64,000 nt of DNA from Biscogniauxia marginata (lineage: Eukaryota > Ascomycota > Sordariomycetes > Xylariales > Xylariaceae), in assembly GCA_022695795.1 (NCBI GenBank), contig MU404095.1, positions 62,001 through 126,000 on the forward strand, given 5' to 3'. The notes beneath the pieces are model-generated. The model saw only the letters and a program-made list of their open reading frames with translations, was not told the origin of the DNA and did no database searches. Made by a program: the position numbers and the translations under genes. Shown here piece after piece: positions 60,863 through 64,000 of the stretch (its first letter is position 1; every line of letters starts with the position of its first letter).

Positions 60863-62021
60863 TCACCCAAGATGCTCTCCTAGCTCACGTCTTTGTCTTA
60901 TCATCATCGCCCGGTATCGCGCATCTGCCCATTCGTCGTATGATATGTAGTTGAAATCATCTACAACGTCCCTGAGACGAGCATCGCCCTCCTCTTCCGG
61001 CCGCAATTTGCGTTCCCATTTGTCACGATAGATTCCTGTGTCTTTTATTGGTTCCTCAGGGTCGATACGGTCGCGGTTATCCATACTGCCGTGGATTGGA
61101 AGCGGGCATGATGGCAGTGGCACTTCAGAGAGCAAAAACTGTAACAGTTGTTGCTTCTGGCTGTCAAGTAGACGGTAGATACGATACGTAACGTCTCGGT
61201 TGTCAGGATGTAAGTATATCGCATCGGGCTAGTTGTATAATTAGCTCTTAAATCAATGTAGAACACTCCGGATCAATAGCCTTATACCTCGACGTCTTCC
61301 GTGGACCCAGGTATTCGTCTGTCGAATAAAACCACACCCCCTAGTATACGTGATTCAGCCCAATATCCTACACCATCAGCGATGCCTTCAGGATATTGGT
61401 CATAGTCCCGGTACCATTGGTGCAGAAAAAAGGTCGGGGGAAACCCCTTCGGATACAAACGAGGCATTAAATCCTCGCTCGGCAGCCACGATAAGAGAGG
61501 ATCGCTTTCAGGACGTATCGGACCCTGCTTGAACAGCAAGACGGCGATCTGATGAACAGATCTAGCGACTAGCTCAATTAGGTGTACGTGAAAGGCTCTG
61601 GACCCCGGGCTAGCAGCCCGGAAAGCAGAGAGAAGCTGGAAAGAGAACAACGTCAATTAGTCCCCACAGAATAAAGCCATGACTCACTCACCGTCGAGCC
61701 CGTTCTTAATGTTTCAGGGTCAAAAGCCGAATAGAGCTGATCGAGCTTGTCGAGAACTTCTGAAGACAACTCCAGATGTTGGTCAAGTAGGGGATGTCCA
61801 CGAGCAATGGTACCCTCGTAACTATCTAACGCGACTTCGGAAAGAGGAAGCCCGTCCATAATCTGGCCATAGGTGGTCTTTGCGATTGGGCTTGACAGGA
61901 CATTGAGAATGGCCCGCGTTAAGATTTCGCGATGAGGGTTTTGTAAGCTCGCAACGTCTCGTCCTTGGGTTTCAATATCAAAATCTGCAGCCCCGAGCTC
62001 TCTGATATTTATTTGCGCCAT
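60863..62021 (-). CDS. Conserved-looking protein of unknown function
   Basis: Three exons, 62021-61692, 61288-61635 and 60863-61228, sum to 1044 nt, or 347 residues, with clean GT-AG introns (first donor GTGAGT, second GTATAA). It starts MAQINIRELGAADFDIETQG. The middle has FFLHQWYRDYDQYPEGIADG and VGYWAESRILGGVVLFDRR, then a Tyr/Asp-rich segment (AIYLHPDNRDVTYRIYRLL) and a charged C-terminus ending GEHLG. No transmembrane helix or signal peptide is apparent. I do not recognise the family. The aromatic, sharply patterned middle looks like a folded globular domain. The spliced frame without stops supports a real gene. Confidence 0.75.
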
Positions 62022-62927
62022 GAGGTACTGCTTTGGTGAAAAGGAATCTGAGCTTTGATGCGGAGAGCAAGAGAAGCTTGGGGAGCCGCTTAGCTTTTGG
62101 CTGACGGATGAAGCGGCTAAGCACCGGGCACTAATCTATGATCCGTCTTCCGTATCTGCCGTGGATTTGCTAACCTTGGGAAGTGAGATGTGTTGAGATT
62201 GAAGCTTGTTGCTTGTATATTAACTAGTAAGTGTAAGGAAATAAGTACTGTACAGGTGGATCTTAGTAGGGTACCGAGGTTGCTGAATAAGTTCAACAAG
62301 ATGAAGTAGCGAGTTGCTCTGATTGGTTAGAACAGTACTAATCGACGCGCTACTAGACAAACCCCTTGTCAGCTTTCATAACACGTGCTTTTCTAAGGAT
62401 CAGTAACCATTAAACAACACCTTGCCTAGTCTTAGTCTATTATACGCTCTGCATAGGACACTTAAAATCTTTCTAAGCCTTTACTTATAACTCCACCCCT
62501 AGTTTACTGTTAGCTCCCGCTACGGTTATTACAAGTAAGAGGTATATAAGACAGATTCTCACTAAGATATTTCGTGATGCAATTTAAATGTAATTATTCT
62601 GCATAAAGTAACTAAGAACGTAGAGGCTTAATAGAAACATTTCGTATCGATATTTGAATTAAAGCGTTTCGCGGTTTGGTGGAGAGAATCGGCGAGGTAA
62701 CTCGGTATTGGGGACGCTTACAATATAACAGGAGTTGACTTGTATGTGCTACTTGACCCCATTATAAGATGAAGCACGGGCAACTATTTATTGACCACAT
62801 GACTCACCCTCGCCCTTTCATCCTCTATCTACCTAAACCAGAACACTCGACAACATAATACATCAATCCTCCATATTATACCTATCACTATCATTTACCA
62901 GTTCAACCCAAACAATTCTTCTTCACC
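62022..62927. promoter_or_regulatory. Divergent intergenic region
   Basis: 0.9 kb between the divergent starts at 62021 and 62928. A CT- and A-rich leader precedes the plus-strand ATG. No gene is seen. Confidence 0.45.
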
Positions 62928-63648
62928 ATGTCGTTCCAGACCAAACATTCACGGCAATCCACCATCAACTTTTGCAACACTTTCCCCCAATGCGTTCGCA
63001 ATACTCCATCTTTAGGCAGGCTTACCACGCCAGATGATTTCCGGGAGGTACAAGGTCTGCAGGACTTGAAAATCGTTCGTACAGGCCTAGACTTGATGAC
63101 CGGAGAACCAGCCGCCATCATTAGATGAGATGTATTCCAAAATTAGAAAAACGTCGGTAGGTTGGGATGCCGAACCTTCAGATCCCGAGGCCGGCGACTT
63201 CAGAAACGCGGGAATGGAGCTAGTCCATGATTTAGGGGCGTGGGATGAACTGGAAGAGGATTCTGTGTGGAAAGTATCCGAGCACGTGGCGACATTTCCG
63301 CAATTACATTATGCCTTCTTACAATGCTATCGGACACACCAACGTTGGACCTTTAGGGTTGATGATATATACTGGAGGCTGAAGGAGGCTATGGGCGATG
63401 ATAAAGAACGAGGATTCCAAATCTGGGCCGGAGTTTGCTTCCCGCTAGATGACCAGAAACTAGCTCTTGCCGAGCTGGCCTTTATAACGTCGATAGCCCT
63501 CCAAAAGCTTTCTAAAACAGAATTTGAAGATCACCGTTTTTGCCTTATATGCTATATTATCTTTACTCTTTCAATACTTATTCATTCTTGCCCTTTACCA
63601 TTACTCACTTGCGCATCTGGAGACTCTAATAAGCGGGTTTTTAGCTAA
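62928..63648 (+). CDS. Putative small gene, structure unresolved
   Basis: Two consecutive frames look coding: 62928-63128 (starts MSFQTKHSRQSTINFCNTF) and 63130-63648 (MYSKIRKTSVGWDAEPSDPE, then WKVSEHVATFPQLHYAFLQC). They differ in phase. A phase-correct join is possible with a weak GTCTGC donor near 63055 and the CATTAG acceptor just before 63125. That would link DDFREVQ to DEMYSKIRK. The last part of the second frame, after about 63540, becomes hydrophobic and is probably intron or UTR. No domain is recognised. A leader and start like neighbouring genes support expression, but this is uncertain. Confidence 0.45.
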
Positions 63649-64000
63649 CCGATTTTCAGGTTCTTCTCTTTATAGCAGCAGCCAGATAGACGCGTATCAT
63701 CTCCGCTCTTGTTGACGGTAGTACCATTTATGTCCAAGTTGCACCTATTGAAACCTTTAACGAGGAATTTGCGGTAAGGGAGGAAAGGGGGAAACATCGG
63801 ACAAGGTAGCCAAGATGGTGGGTTGGCGTTCTAACAACCCATGCCAAGATACGAAATGACGAATACTATTGCTAGCTAGCAGTCCCGGAAGAGCAGCCAC
63901 CGATGATGAGCCGGCCTTCTTTAATCACTGCATTGACGATGCGAATCCGTATCCGCTAGATGCCCTTTCGCTGGTCTAGCTCCTGTTTGCGTTCACTACA
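63649..64000. other. Unassigned right edge
   Basis: No coding signal in the last 350 bases. Confidence 0.4.

Overview
The window is nuclear DNA of a filamentous ascomycete (Pezizomycotina, probably a Sordariomycete). The evidence is: genes cut by 47-120 nt GT-AG introns with CTAAC/CTAAT-like branch points; fungal-type orthologues (URC1, ELF1, WAPL, RHEB, ZUFSP); Ty3/gypsy chromodomain retrotransposons; and a 20 kb block stripped of C and G in the manner of repeat-induced point mutation (RIP). The assignment below class level is inference. Exon boundaries were worked out by hand from splice signals and reading phase. They are summed only where stated, and no alignment was run.

Layout. (1) 1-22 kb is a conserved housekeeping arm: URC1 (GTP cyclohydrolase II-like uracil catabolism enzyme, minus), ELF1 (plus), uracil phosphoribosyltransferase (minus), WAPL (plus), RHEB GTPase (plus), cytosolic seryl-tRNA synthetase (plus), ZUFSP/C78 deubiquitinase (plus) and ITPase/HAM1 (minus). 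URC1 and the phosphoribosyltransferase are two steps of the URC uracil-degradation route, with ELF1 between them. URC1 is cut into 19 coding exons, including microexons of 4 and 9 nt. (2) 22-28.8 kb is an accessory strip with decayed metabolic genes (short-chain dehydrogenase relic, FAD monooxygenase pseudogene) and one intact aldo-keto reductase.

(3) 28.8-49.07 kb is a RIP-degraded retrotransposon nest. Element A (plus) carries element B (plus, complete, TSD AAAAT) inside its gag. B carries a pogo/Fot1-type DNA transposon (TA target duplication) in its leader. Element C (minus, with two LTRs of different U3) and the 5' part of element D (minus) follow, so B and C form a giant imperfect inverted repeat. 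The LTRs share a common 3' part but have swapped or diverged U3 segments. Two solo LTRs with intact 5-bp TSDs (51680-52121 and 58493-58995) belong to the same superfamily. A separate 340-bp hairpin sits at the right edge of the nest.

(4) 49.7-54.7 kb holds two tandem paralogues of an NLR/STAND-like TPR protein. The left copy is a pseudogene whose two stops replace Gln and Trp of the right copy. (5) 55-64 kb holds a phosphatidylserine-decarboxylase-family enzyme of the secondary-metabolism type, a GMC oxidoreductase relic, a 347-residue protein of unknown function and a putative small gene.
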